64,000 nt of DNA from Halorubrum sp. GN11_10-6_MGM (GTDB lineage: Archaea > Halobacteriota > Halobacteria > Halobacteriales > Haloferacaceae). How positions within the stretch are numbered: position 1 is the stretch's first letter; each line of letters opens with the position of its first letter. Shown piece after piece: positions 8,204-16,971 of the stretch. The notes beneath the pieces were generated by a model. The model worked only from the letters and a program-made list of their open reading frames with translations. It was not told the origin of the DNA and did not search any database. The stretch spans positions 124,001 to 188,000 of the forward strand of contig NZ_SGUC01000002.1 of assembly GCF_005435165.1 (NCBI RefSeq). The letters are read 5' to 3'. A program made the translations under genes and the position numbers.

Positions 8204-9484
8204 CTACGGATCCGCCGCGTTCGACCGCTGGTTCGGGGCGGTCTCGTCCGCGACGCGCCCGGGGAGGAACGTGCCGGTCTCCCGACGGACGCCGAAGAGG
8301 AGGACGACACCGGCCAAGAGCGGGAGGGCGGCGCAGGCGGCGTAGATCGGCGTGAATCCGATCGCCTCGATCAGCGGGAGCGACACCATGGGCCCGAGGC
8401 CGCCGCCCACGTCGCCGAGGACGTTGTTCGTCCCCGACGCGCGCCCCATCCGCTCGTCGGGCGTGAGGTCCGCGAGCAGCGCCATCATCGGACCGCTCGT
8501 CCCGCCCTGCCCGGCGCCGATGAAGACGCAGGCGAGCCCCAGAGAGAGGACCGAGCCGGCCCGCGCGAGCAGCAGGAACCCGACGAACGAGACGACGAGG
8601 AACGTCACGAGGATCGGCGTCCGCGACTCCCGGGTGTCGGAGATCCGCCCGCCGACGAGCATGAAGAACGCCGCCGAGAGGACCGTGCCGGCCATGAACA
8701 GCCCCGAGGTGCCCTGCGGGGCGAGCCCGAACAGCGAGATGTCGTTCGCGCCGAGGAACAGCACGAGCGTCGAGAACAGCGCGCCGATGTACGCGAACAT
8801 CAGCCCGAAGTTGACCAGCCCGACCGTCACGGCGGGGACGGCGGTGTCGACCTCCCACGGCTTGATCGAGTCGCCGGAGCGGTCGCCCGTGACGTGCGTC
8901 TCCGGCACGTACCGGTACGCGACGACGCTCGCGGTCAGCGCGAAGGCGGCGGCGACGGCGAACGCGGCGACGTTGCCCGCGACCGCGGAGACGACGCCGC
9001 CGAGGACCAGCCCGGCCGGGAACCCCATCGTGATCCCGCCGCGGACGATCCCCATGTTCGTCCCGCGATCGCCGCTGTCCGAGAGGTCGGCCGCGATGGT
9101 GTAGGCGGTCGCGAACACGGCCGCCGACCCCAACCCCCAGAGGACCCGCGCGAGCAGGAACCAGACCTCGGGCGCGATCCCCGCCGGGACGGCGAGCGCG
9201 ACGACGTAGCCGAGCGTGGCGACCCCCTCGACGAATAGGCCGACGACGAACGGCGTCCGCGTCCCGTACCGGTCGACGAGGGCGCCGGCGGGCGCGTTCG
9301 CGACGAGCCGCACCCACCGGTTCGCCGAGAGTATCACGCCGACCATGAACGCCGAGATGCCGAGGACGGCGCCGAGATTCGGGAGGATCGGGAAGACGAC
9401 GCCCCCGCCGAAGCCGACGAAGAAGGTGCTCGCGATCACCGCGAGCAGCACCGGCGGCGGCCGCTCGAACCCGAGGCGGCTCAT
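8204..9484 (-). CDS. MFS transporter, probable drug/metabolite exporter
   Basis: This 426-residue protein has about twelve hydrophobic segments. The loop between segments 2 and 3 carries NAPAGALVDRYGTR, the MFS motif A equivalent, and a second copy at mid-protein (GGRISDTRESRTP) marks the C-terminal half. It ends in a short hydrophilic tail. Its start overlaps the upstream TetR gene by 4 bp (ATGA), so the two form one operon. By analogy with other TetR-MFS pairs it probably exports the compound sensed by the regulator; the substrate is unknown. Confidence 0.88.
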   Translation of the reverse strand: MSRLGFERPPPVLLAVIASTFFVGFGGGVVFPILPNLGAVLGISAFMVGVILSANRWVRLVANAPAGALVDRYGTRTPFVVGLFVEGVATLGYVVALAVPAGIAPEVWFLLARVLWGLGSAAVFATAYTIAADLSDSGDRGTNMGIVRGGITMGFPAGLVLGGVVSAVAGNVAAFAVAAAFALTASVVAYRYVPETHVTGDRSGDSIKPWEVDTAVPAVTVGLVNFGLMFAYIGALFSTLVLFLGANDISLFGLAPQGTSGLFMAGTVLSAAFFMLVGGRISDTRESRTPILVTFLVVSFVGFLLLARAGSVLSLGLACVFIGAGQGGTSGPMMALLADLTPDERMGRASGTNNVLGDVGGGLGPMVSLPLIEAIGFTPIYAACAALPLLAGVVLLFGVRRETGTFLPGRVADETAPNQRSNAADP

Positions 9485-10179
9485 TCGGTGGCGTCCGCGC
9501 CTCCGTTCGCGTCCGAGTCCGGATCCCGCCGGAGCGCCTCGATCGACGCGTCGAGCGGTGGTAGCTCCACTCCCTCGACGAGCAGCGGCTCGACGATCCG
9601 CCGCAGGGTCGCCTCGGCCACGGTGCGGGTGTAGCCGTCGTCCCCGTCGTCGCGCACGGAGTCGGCGAGCGTGATCTGCCGAGTTCGCGCGCCGTCGAGC
9701 GTCGCCACGATCATCGCCGCCGTCTCCTCGACGTCGACCTCGCGGAAGACGCCGGCCTCGATGCCGTCCGCGAGGATGTCGGCGACGGTCCCCCGGAGCA
9801 GCCGGTCGCTGCGCGCCAGCTGCTCGCGGATCCGCTCGTTGAACGGCCCCTGTGTCCGAAGCTCCTGTAACGCGATGTGGAACGCCTCAAGGTCGGTCTC
9901 GTCGGGGGCGAAGACGAACCACCCGATGAACTGGACCAGCCGCTCGACGGGCGGGTCGTCGGCGCGGGCCGCGATCCGCTCCTCGGAGTCGGAGACGATG
10001 TACTCCATGAAGGCGACGAGCAGGCCCTCCTTCGTGTCGTAGTGGTAGTGGAGCAGCGACTTGCTCTTCGAACACTCGTCGGCGATGTCCTGCATCGTCA
10101 GGTCGGCGTAGCCGTGAGCGCGGAGGGCGCTGTACACCCCGTCCATGATCTCCGCTGCCGCGCTCGGCGAGTCGCTCAT
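9481..10179 (-). CDS. TetR/AcrR family repressor of the adjacent exporter
   Basis: This 232-residue protein has the TetR HTH in residues about 8-55, with YADLTMQDIADECSKSKSLLHYHYDTKEGLL as the recognised region. A helical ligand-binding domain follows, and an acidic tail closes it. It is the first gene of a two-gene operon with the MFS transporter. A perfect 20-bp palindrome sits directly at its start codon, between the TATA region and the coding sequence, which strongly suggests autorepression. The inducer cannot be predicted. Confidence 0.92.
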   Translation of the reverse strand: MSDSPSAAAEIMDGVYSALRAHGYADLTMQDIADECSKSKSLLHYHYDTKEGLLVAFMEYIVSDSEERIAARADDPPVERLVQFIGWFVFAPDETDLEAFHIALQELRTQGPFNERIREQLARSDRLLRGTVADILADGIEAGVFREVDVEETAAMIVATLDGARTRQITLADSVRDDGDDGYTRTVAEATLRRIVEPLLVEGVELPPLDASIEALRRDPDSDANGGADATE

Positions 10180-10198
10180 TGACTGACCGGTCAGTCAA
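10179..10198. promoter_or_regulatory. TetR operator palindrome
   Basis: The sequence TTGACTGACCGGTCAGTCAA is a perfect 20-bp palindrome and closely resembles known TetR/AcrR operators of the TGACyGNNCGGTCA type. It begins at the first base of the TetR start codon. A tttacc element lies just upstream (about 10204-10210), so the site covers the expected transcription start. Binding there would block the polymerase. Confidence 0.88.
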
Positions 10199-10350
10199 CG
10201 AGCGGTAAATCCCTATCGGTCGGGTCGCTCGACGGCGCGTCCGACCGTCGCCGACGCGGTCCGTCGCTTACGGCGGAACGCGGTTCGGCGCCGCCGCTCG
10301 GGGAACGAGAACAGTCGAAAAGCCGATTCGCCTCGGGTGCCGTCGCCGAC

Positions 10351-10545
10351 TTACAGACGGGTGACGTTCGACGCGCGCGGACCCTTGTCCGCCTCCTCGA
10401 TGTCGAACTCGACTTCCTGACCCTCTTCGAGGTCCGGGCCGCCGACGTCCTCCATGTGGAAGAACACGTCCTCGTCCGCGTCGTCAGTCGAAATGAAACC
10501 GTAGCCGCCAGTGTCGTTGAAGAAGTCAACTTCGCCTTTCGCCAT
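10351..10545 (-). CDS. cspA: cold-shock domain protein
   Basis: This 64-residue protein consists of a single cold-shock domain. The RNP1-like motif appears as GGYGFIST and RNP2-like as DVFFHMEDV, with aromatic residues that stack on single-stranded nucleic acid. It likely acts as an RNA chaperone. The upstream TATA element (cttatatg, about 10571-10578 on this strand) predicts a very short leader, unlike bacterial cspA genes with long thermosensing leaders. The gene is monocistronic. Confidence 0.95.
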   Translation of the reverse strand: MAKGEVDFFNDTGGYGFISTDDADEDVFFHMEDVGGPDLEEGQEVEFDIEEADKGPRASNVTRL

Positions 10546-10620
10546 TGCGACCGAAGAAGCGTGACTGGCACATATAAGGCTTCCGCGACGACTCGCGGCG
10601 TGGAACCACGTCTCACGGGG

Positions 10621-10730
10621 CGGCTCTGGGGCGACCCCACGGCGCGGCTCTGGAGCGACCCCACGGCGCGGCTCTGGAGCGACCCCACGGCGCGGCTCTG
10701 GAGCGACCCACGATGCGGCTCCGGAACGAC
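10621..10730. repeat. 24-bp tandem repeat, about 4.5 units
   Basis: Units beginning cggctctggagcgacccc recur at 10621, 10645, 10669 and 10693 with 24-bp spacing. The last units are imperfect (one base lost, then substitutions). The array lies between the divergent cspA and sdhC promoters. A reading frame passes through it but shows no protein-like composition. It is probably a slippage-prone minisatellite; a protein-binding role is possible but unsupported. Confidence 0.85.
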
Positions 10731-10795
10731 TCGTCTCGGTCGCGAGCCGCCGCCGAGTTCCCGGACGTGGGAGCGAGCGCCGCCGTGTTAGTAAC

Positions 10796-10828
10796 TACTA
10801 TACGACCCCGGTTCAGAACCGTTAGGTA
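10796..10828 (+). promoter_or_regulatory. sdhCDBA promoter with palindrome
   Basis: A TATA-like actatacg (about 10796-10803) lies about 27 bp before the sdhC ATG at 10828, which predicts a leaderless operon transcript. Between them is an inverted repeat, CGGTTC-a-GAACCG (10809-10821), positioned where a repressor would cover the initiation region. The TATA element is seen directly; the operator role is inferred. Confidence 0.6.
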
Positions 10829-11253
10829 TGAGTCAGTCGTACAATCGAGGCCTCATCGAGGACTTCGGCCGTTGGCGGGAGTTCGAGGCGGGGATGTGGG
10901 CGTGGATCTTCCACAAGTTCACCGGATGGGTGCTCATCGGGTACCTGTTCACGCACATCGCCGTGTTGAGCACGGGGATCCCGGCGGCCGGTGCCGGCGA
11001 GGCGGCGATCGCTGCGGGAAACGACGTGTACACCCAGACGATCGTCTCCTTGGAGGGACTGCTGCTCGTTCGCCTCCTCGAGGTCGGCCTGCTCGCGGTG
11101 GCGGTCTTCCACATGCTCAACGGGACCCGACTCCTCCTCACCGACCTCGGCGTCGGGCTGGACGCACAGGACAAGAGCTTCTACGCGTCGCTGATCTTGA
11201 CCGGAGCGATCACCGTCGCGTCCGTGCCGACGTTCATCGCGGGGGCGTTCTGA
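10828..11253 (+). CDS. sdhC: succinate dehydrogenase cytochrome b subunit
   Basis: This 141-residue protein is the first of two membrane anchors of complex II, which oxidises succinate to fumarate and passes electrons to menaquinone. Three hydrophobic helices are visible (about residues 28-50, 70-97 and 118-140). Conserved positions include the early [15 protein letters not shown] and the His in VFHMLNGTR, a likely haem ligand. It opens the C-D-B-A operon. The next gene starts one base after its stop codon. Confidence 0.93.
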   Translation: MSQSYNRGLIEDFGRWREFEAGMWAWIFHKFTGWVLIGYLFTHIAVLSTGIPAAGAGEAAIAAGNDVYTQTIVSLEGLLLVRLLEVGLLAVAVFHMLNGTRLLLTDLGVGLDAQDKSFYASLILTGAITVASVPTFIAGAF

Positions 11254-11254
11254 G

Positions 11255-11626
11255 ATGGCCGAGCGCTACTCCTCGTTCCAGTCCGGCGGCCGGATGTGGT
11301 TCCTCCAGCGGGTCACGGCGGTCTTCCTGCTGGTCGTCCTGGCGTTCCACTTCTTCCTGCTCCACTTCGTCCACCACGCCGACGAGGTGTCGTTCCTCGC
11401 CAGCTCGGCGCGGATGGAGCAGCTGAGCTACTACTCGCTGATGATCCTCTTCCTCGTGACCGCGACGTTCCACGGGGTCAACGGCGTCTACAACGCCTTG
11501 GTGAACCAGGGGCTCACCGGCACGAAACGCACCGTGATCAAGTGGACGCTCGTCGCCGCGAGCGTCGTGCTGATCGCGCAGGGAATCCGCACCGCGAACG
11601 CGTGGGCGGGCATCGGACTCTACTGA
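11255..11626 (+). CDS. sdhD: succinate dehydrogenase membrane anchor subunit
   Basis: This 123-residue protein has three hydrophobic helices. WFLQRVTAVFLLVVLAFHFFLLHFVHH near the N-terminus is His-rich and resembles haem-binding anchors. TATFHGVNGVYN near residue 70 carries another conserved His. Together with SdhC it forms the quinone-binding membrane domain. It sits 1 bp after sdhC and 7 bp before sdhB, consistent with translational coupling. Confidence 0.92.
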   Translation: MAERYSSFQSGGRMWFLQRVTAVFLLVVLAFHFFLLHFVHHADEVSFLASSARMEQLSYYSLMILFLVTATFHGVNGVYNALVNQGLTGTKRTVIKWTLVAASVVLIAQGIRTANAWAGIGLY

Positions 11627-11633
11627 ACCGACC

Positions 11634-12524
11634 ATGAGCACGCAAATTCCGAAACAGACCGAGGAATCGACCGAGACCGACGCCGAGACGGAGCCCGCCT
11701 CGAAGGGCGACGAGCGCCGCGCCGAGAAGCGGCGCCGCGCGGCCGAGCGCCGCGAACAGCGGCAGGAGGAGGAGGCCGAGAAGGCGGCCGCCGACGAGAG
11801 TACGGTCGAGCTGAAGGTGTTCCGCTACGACCCGCAGGTCGAGGGGAAACAGGAGCCGCGGTTCGACACGTTCCACGTCCCGTTCACGAAGGGGATGACC
11901 GTCCTCGACGCGCTGATGTACGCGCGCGACACGTACGACTCCTCGCTCACGTTCCGGCACTCCTGCCGGCAGGCGGTGTGCGGGTCCGACGCCATGTTCG
12001 TCAACGGCGGCCAGAAGCTGGCGTGTAAGACGCAGATCTCGGACCTCCAACAGCCGGTCCGCGTCGAACCGCTCCCCCACGCCGAGGTGACGAAGGACCT
12101 CGTCGTCGACATGGAGCACTTCTACGACCAGATGGAGGCCGTCGAGCCGTACTTCCAGACGAACGAGTACCCGGACGGCGAACTCGAAGAGCAGCGACAG
12201 GACCGGGAGAACCGCGAGAAGATCAAGATGTCCACGCGCTGTATCTGGTGTGGCGCGTGTATGTCCTCGTGTAACATCGCCGCGGGCGACAACGAGTACC
12301 TCGGGCCGGCCGCGATCAACAAGGCGTACCGGTTCGCGATGGACGAGCGCGAGGGCGAGGAGATGAAACAGAAGCGGCTGGAGATCATCGAGCAGGAGCA
12401 CGGCGTCTGGCGGTGCCAGACCCAGTTCTCCTGTACGGAGGTGTGTCCGAAGGACATCCCCCTCACCGAGCACATCCAGGAGCTGAAGCGCGAGGCGGTC
12501 AAAAACAACCTGAAGTTCTGGTAA
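11634..12524 (+). CDS. sdhB: succinate dehydrogenase iron-sulfur subunit
   Basis: This 296-residue protein carries electrons from the flavin to the quinone. The [2Fe-2S] site is CRQAVCGSD with a later Cys in GQKLAC. The third ligand is Asp rather than Cys, as is also known for the E. coli enzyme. The C-terminal half has CIWCGACMSSC and CTEVCPKDI for the [4Fe-4S] and [3Fe-4S] clusters. An N-terminal extension of about 57 residues, alternating Lys/Arg and Glu, is longer than in bacterial homologues and may be disordered. Confidence 0.95.
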   Translation: MSTQIPKQTEESTETDAETEPASKGDERRAEKRRRAAERREQRQEEEAEKAAADESTVELKVFRYDPQVEGKQEPRFDTFHVPFTKGMTVLDALMYARDTYDSSLTFRHSCRQAVCGSDAMFVNGGQKLACKTQISDLQQPVRVEPLPHAEVTKDLVVDMEHFYDQMEAVEPYFQTNEYPDGELEEQRQDRENREKIKMSTRCIWCGACMSSCNIAAGDNEYLGPAAINKAYRFAMDEREGEEMKQKRLEIIEQEHGVWRCQTQFSCTEVCPKDIPLTEHIQELKREAVKNNLKFW

Positions 12525-12577
12525 TCCCGACAGACAGTATCAAGGGACTCCGGAACCTACGAAATTACATCCCAACA

Positions 12578-14407
12578 ATGTACGAACACGACGTCGTCGT
12601 CGTCGGGGCCGGCGGGGCCGGACTCCGGGCGGCGATCGCGGCACAGGAAGCGGGCGCGGACGTGGCGATGGTGTCGAAGCTCCATCCCGTCCGGTCGCAC
12701 ACGGGCGCGGCAGAGGGCGGTATCAACGCGGCGCTGCGCGACGCCGACTCCTGGGAGGACCACGCGTACGACACGATGAAGGGGTCCGACTACCTCGGCG
12801 ACGCGCCCGCGGTCGAGGCGCTCTGTCAGGAGAGCCCCGAGGAGGTCATCCGCCTCGAACACTGGGGGATGCCGTTCTCCCGCGAGGACGACGGACGCGT
12901 CTCCCAGCGGCCGTTCGGCGGCCTCTCGTTCCCGCGCACGACGTACGCGGGCGCCGAGACCGGCCACCAGATGCTCCACACGATGTACGAGCAGGTGGTC
13001 AAACGAGGAATTACGGTGTACGACGAGTGGCACGTGATGGATCTCGCCGTCACCGACGAGGACGACCCCGCGGAGCGGACCTGCCACGGCGTCGTCGCCT
13101 ACGACATCCAGAGCGGTGAGATCAACGGGTTCCGCGCCGAGGACGGCGTCATCCTCGCGACCGGCGGGATGGGGCAGGTGTTCGACCACACCACCAACGC
13201 GGTGGCGAACACCGGCGACGGCGTCGCGATGGCGTACCGCGCCGGCGTCCCGATGGAGGACATGGAGTTCATCCAGTTCCACCCGACGACGCTGCCGTCG
13301 ACCGGCGTCCTCATCTCCGAGGGCGTCCGCGGCGAGGGTGGTATCCTCTACAACGAGGACGGCGAGCGGTTCATGTTCGAGCACGGCTACGCGAACAACG
13401 ACGGCGAGCTCGCCTCCCGCGACGTGGTCTCCCGCGCCGAGCTCACCGAGGTCAACGAGGGCCGCGGCATCGAGGACGAGTACGTCCACCTCGACATGCG
13501 GCACCTCGGCGAGGAGCGGATCCTCGACCGGCTGGAGAACATCCTCCACCTCGCGGAGGACTTCGAGGGGGCCGACGGGCTGACGGAGCCGATGCCGGTC
13601 AAGCCCGGCCAGCACTACGCGATGGGCGGCATCGAGACGAACGAGTTCGGCGAGACCGTCATCGACGGGCTGTACGCCGCCGGCGAGTGCGCGTGCGCCT
13701 CCGTTCACGGCGCGAACCGGCTCGGCGGGAACGCCCTGCCCGAGCTCATCGTCTTCGGCAAGCGCGCCGGTCGCCACGCCGCGGGCGAGGAGATGGGCGA
13801 GGCGGAGATCGAGACCGGCCGCTCCGGCGACTGGCAGCCCGCCGACTACGAGTTCGGCGTCGAGGTCGGCGAGACCGGCGACTCGGGCCCCGCCGCGGCC
13901 GACGGCGGCGCCGTGGCGACCGACGCCGAGAGCGTCGTCGGCGGCGCCGTCGGCCGGGCGAAGGAGCGCGTCGAGGAACTGCTCTCGCGGGAGGGCCGCA
14001 ACCACGCGGAGATCCGTTCCGCGGTCCAGGAGACGATGACGGCCAACGTCAACGTGTTCCGCGAGGAGGACCGGCTCGGGGAGACCCTCGAAGACCTCCG
14101 CGAGGCGCGCGAGGCGTACAAGGACGTCGCGGTGTCGGACCCGTCGCGGACGTTCAACACCGACCTCATCCACACGATCGAGACGCGTAACATCTTGGAC
14201 ATCGCGGAGGCGCTGACGATGGGCGCGCTCGCCCGCGAGGAGTTCCGGGGCGCCCACTGGCGCAAGAAACACCAGGAGCGCAAAGACGACGAGTGGCTGA
14301 AACACACGCTCATCTCGTGGAACGACGGCGAGCCGGAGCTGTGGTACAAGCCGGTCGTCCTCGAAGGCGAGAACAAGACGTACGAGCCGAAGACCCGCTC
14401 GTACTGA
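12578..14407 (+). CDS. sdhA: succinate dehydrogenase flavoprotein subunit
   Basis: The start is set at the ATG at 12578 because the dinucleotide-binding motif VVVGAGGAGLRAAI begins four residues later; the open frame upstream overlaps sdhB. The 609-residue protein has the FAD-attachment region SHTGAAEGGINAAL, the active-site region HPTTLPSTG, and the C-terminal HGANRLGGNALPEL. A low-complexity insert of about 35 residues (coded near 13860-13960, rich in Gly, Asp, Ala) splits the C-terminal helical part and looks haloarchaeal. It closes the operon. Confidence 0.96.
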   Translation: MYEHDVVVVGAGGAGLRAAIAAQEAGADVAMVSKLHPVRSHTGAAEGGINAALRDADSWEDHAYDTMKGSDYLGDAPAVEALCQESPEEVIRLEHWGMPFSREDDGRVSQRPFGGLSFPRTTYAGAETGHQMLHTMYEQVVKRGITVYDEWHVMDLAVTDEDDPAERTCHGVVAYDIQSGEINGFRAEDGVILATGGMGQVFDHTTNAVANTGDGVAMAYRAGVPMEDMEFIQFHPTTLPSTGVLISEGVRGEGGILYNEDGERFMFEHGYANNDGELASRDVVSRAELTEVNEGRGIEDEYVHLDMRHLGEERILDRLENILHLAEDFEGADGLTEPMPVKPGQHYAMGGIETNEFGETVIDGLYAAGECACASVHGANRLGGNALPELIVFGKRAGRHAAGEEMGEAEIETGRSGDWQPADYEFGVEVGETGDSGPAAADGGAVATDAESVVGGAVGRAKERVEELLSREGRNHAEIRSAVQETMTANVNVFREEDRLGETLEDLREAREAYKDVAVSDPSRTFNTDLIHTIETRNILDIAEALTMGALAREEFRGAHWRKKHQERKDDEWLKHTLISWNDGEPELWYKPVVLEGENKTYEPKTRSY

Positions 14408-14644
14408 GCCGGTTCGGCGCGCGGCGTCGCGGTCCGGCGCGTCCCACCGGATCGTTCACGATTCCTTATCCGACGACGGTCGAAATATGGCGTCGATACG
14501 CGTCGACACGCCGTTCGTCGATCGACGTCTCCTGTGCGAAAACCTCTATATCGGCGTCGTTTTGCTCTCTCCGACGCGTTCGGCGTGTTTCGACGACTGT
14601 TGAATAGGGGATTTATTATCGTCGAACTCAACGGATCGGACAAG

Positions 14645-14872
14645 ATGATCGAGACGGAACCCGCGTCCGCGGCGGCTCCGGCGTTACCCCGGGAGCTCCA
14701 GTCGCCCCGCGCCAAGCTGGTGTACCTGTACCTGACGACGAACGGCGACGCGACCGTTTCCGAGATGGGCGAGTCGCTCGGGATGAAGAAGCTCTCCCTG
14801 TACAGCATCCTGAAAACCCTCCGCAGCGAGGGGCTCGTCGACTGCGACGGCGACTGTTACGTCCCCAACTGA
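14645..14872 (+). CDS. small winged-HTH protein
   Basis: I choose the ATG at 14645 because a TATA element (tttatta, about 14611-14617) lies about 30 bp upstream, which would leave an earlier in-frame start (14534) untranscribed. The 75-residue product has a helix-turn-helix: PRAKLVYLYLTTNGDATVSEMGESLGMKKLSLYSILKTL, then a wing with VDCDGDCYVPN. It resembles MarR/TrmB-type DNA-binding domains lacking any ligand domain. The target is unknown. Confidence 0.75.
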   Translation: MIETEPASAAAPALPRELQSPRAKLVYLYLTTNGDATVSEMGESLGMKKLSLYSILKTLRSEGLVDCDGDCYVPN

Positions 14873-14987
14873 CGCGAGCGCGTCGCTCTTCTCCCCGCTC
14901 GCTTCGTCCTCCTCGCTTTCCCCACCGCTCTCTTCGCCCCCGGCCGCGCGCCGGAGCGTTTAGGGGTGCGCGGCGTCCACTCCGACC

Positions 14988-15623
14988 GTGGACGCGAACC
15001 AGACGGAGTTCGAGAACCCGTTCGGAATGGACGCCGACTGCGAGAACTGCGACGAGCTGTGCGGCGCCCGCGACCGCGTCGTCCACGGCTACGGCGACGT
15101 CGGCGCCGAGTTCCTCGTCGTGGGGACCGCGCCGACGGCGGCCGCCGAGCGCAACGGCGTCCCCTTCACCGGCGACGATGGCGGCGAGCGCGTCCAGTCG
15201 ATCTTCGCCGACCTCAGATTCGTCCGGTCGGCGCCCGACGCCGCGGAGCCGGACGTACAGAACCTCTTCGTCACGAACCTGACGCGCTGTCGACATCCCG
15301 ACCGCGATCCGACGGACCGCGAGGTCGACACCTGCGAACCGTTCCTCAACGCGGAGATCCGGATGATAAACCCGCAGATCATCGTGCCGGTCGGCGACCG
15401 ACCGCTCCGCGAACTGGCCGTCGAGTACACGACGCGCCGGCCGGACTCGTTCGACGTCGACGCCGAACACGCGACGACGATCCGCGGCCGCGGGTTCGAG
15501 CTCGTGCCGATGAAAGAGCCGGTCGAGATGAGCGACGACGAGGCGGACGCCTTCCGCGATCACATGCGCGAGAACGTGTTGAGCCGAGATTACCGCCAGA
15601 CGAAGGGTCGCCGGAGCCGCTGA
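14988..15623 (+). CDS. uracil-DNA glycosylase superfamily protein
   Basis: This 211-residue protein uses a GTG start. It has Cys pairs near the N-terminus (CENCDELC) that could hold an iron-sulfur cluster together with CRHPDRDPTDREVDTC, the layout of family 4 UDGs. The active-site motif region is VVGTAPTAAAERNGVPFTGDDG, where family 4 normally shows GEAPG; the loop here departs from that. The late motif is diverged. It may excise uracil or another damaged base, but the changed motifs leave the substrate open. Confidence 0.8.
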   Translation: MDANQTEFENPFGMDADCENCDELCGARDRVVHGYGDVGAEFLVVGTAPTAAAERNGVPFTGDDGGERVQSIFADLRFVRSAPDAAEPDVQNLFVTNLTRCRHPDRDPTDREVDTCEPFLNAEIRMINPQIIVPVGDRPLRELAVEYTTRRPDSFDVDAEHATTIRGRGFELVPMKEPVEMSDDEADAFRDHMRENVLSRDYRQTKGRRSR

Positions 15624-15676
15624 GCGTCACCGGCGAGGTGGGGTTCGGGGGCCGCCGCGCTCGGCGTCGCCCGCGC

Positions 15677-16852
15677 TCAGTCGTCGAGGTCGACGTCGTC
15701 GAGGATTCCCTCGGTCGCGTCCTTGCTGTCGGCGCCGAACGCGCAGTCGACGAGGATGTGGCCGCCGAGCGTCGACGGCGATATCACTTGGTCGGCGCCG
15801 GCCCGGCGGAGCTTGTCGACGTTCTCCCGTTGGGTCGCCGCCGCGACGATCCGCACGTCCGGGTTGAGCTGCCGGGCGGTGAGGATCGCGAGCGCGTCCC
15901 GCGCGTCGTCCTCGGTCGCGGCGACCACCGCGCTGGCGCCGGCGAGGTTCACTCGTTCGAGCGGCTCGACGTCGCTCGGGTCCGCGGTGTACACCGGGAT
16001 ATCGCGGTCGGCGAGGCGGCGCGCGACCGTCTCGTCGGGCGTCACCACGGCGTACTCGACGCCGTCGCGGGCGGCGAGCTCTTCGAGAATCGGTTCCGTC
16101 AGGTCCCCGTAGCCTAACACGAGGACGTGGTCGTCGAGGAGGTCTATCTGTCTGTCTGTCATCTTTCCGAGCGCCTTGGAGAGCTGCGCCTCGATGGCGG
16201 GCGTGAGGAGGACCCCGAGCGCCACCGCGAAGGCGGCGACGTTCACCACGAGCGAGGAGAGCGCGAACAGCTGTGCGATGTCGGAGGCCGGGCCGGCCGC
16301 CGGGTGTACGTCCCCGTACCCCACCGTCGAGGCGGTGACGACGGTGAAGTAGAACGCGTCGACGATCGTCTCTATCCCCTCGAACTGGTCGCGGAGCGCG
16401 TACGACCCGACCGTCCCGTACGCCACCGCTCCCACGAGCGCCGCGCCCGCGGCCAACTGCGTCGGCGACGGGCTGAACGAGCGGTCGAACCGCCCGCGGT
16501 TGATCACGAGCGTCGGCGCGGACAGGACGGACAGCGCCACGAGCGGGAACGACAGGACCGACGCCTGCATCAAGCCCTGAAGCGCCGTCAGCGGCAGCAA
16601 CACCGCCGCCGAGTACCACCCGACGCGGTACCCGTTCCGCAGCGCGAAGCCGCTCCCGAACATCGCGAAGCCGGTGATCGTCCCCGTGAAGCCGACCGTC
16701 TGCCGGACGACGCCGGGCACGTACGGGGCGAGCGGCCCGTCGACGCCGAGCCCGCCGATCTGGGCGAGCCCGGCGAGGATCGACAACACCGCGACCGCGA
16801 ACGTCAGGAGGATCGACGCTCGAACGGTCACCCAGTCCCGGGTCAGCTCCAT
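15677..16852 (-). CDS. two-pore-segment K+ channel with RCK (TrkA-N) domain
   Basis: This 391-residue protein has several hydrophobic segments (residues about 12-115 and 130-150), then a pore loop with the potassium filter TVGYGD near residue 177 and a final inner helix. The cytoplasmic part begins HVLVLGYGDLTEPIL near 240, an NAD-binding Rossmann fold of the RCK type that gates the channel. The extra N-terminal helices make it longer than the basic 2-TM plus RCK layout. It is divergent from the two TrkA-C-like genes at 16972-19595. Confidence 0.9.
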   Translation of the reverse strand: MELTRDWVTVRASILLTFAVAVLSILAGLAQIGGLGVDGPLAPYVPGVVRQTVGFTGTITGFAMFGSGFALRNGYRVGWYSAAVLLPLTALQGLMQASVLSFPLVALSVLSAPTLVINRGRFDRSFSPSPTQLAAGAALVGAVAYGTVGSYALRDQFEGIETIVDAFYFTVVTASTVGYGDVHPAAGPASDIAQLFALSSLVVNVAAFAVALGVLLTPAIEAQLSKALGKMTDRQIDLLDDHVLVLGYGDLTEPILEELAARDGVEYAVVTPDETVARRLADRDIPVYTADPSDVEPLERVNLAGASAVVAATEDDARDALAILTARQLNPDVRIVAAATQRENVDKLRRAGADQVISPSTLGGHILVDCAFGADSKDATEGILDDVDLDD

Positions 16853-16971
16853 ACCCCCGGGTCGCCGAGATCGAACTTAAACCCCGCGAGGCCGATCGAG
16901 TCCGGGCCTTCCCCGAGCCGCCCGGCTCTCGCGCCGATACACGTTTAACCGACCCGTCGGTTGACACGGGT

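Noticed and set aside
10621..10730. Possible CRISPR array
   Set aside because: The 24-bp units are directly adjacent without unique spacers; it is a plain tandem repeat.
12557..14305. Long minus-strand frame opposite sdhA
   Set aside because: sdhA has all its motifs on the plus strand; the reverse frame is low-complexity shadow.
14534..14644. Upstream ATG start for the small HTH protein
   Set aside because: A TATA element lies between it and the ATG at 14645, so the longer form would not be transcribed from that promoter.
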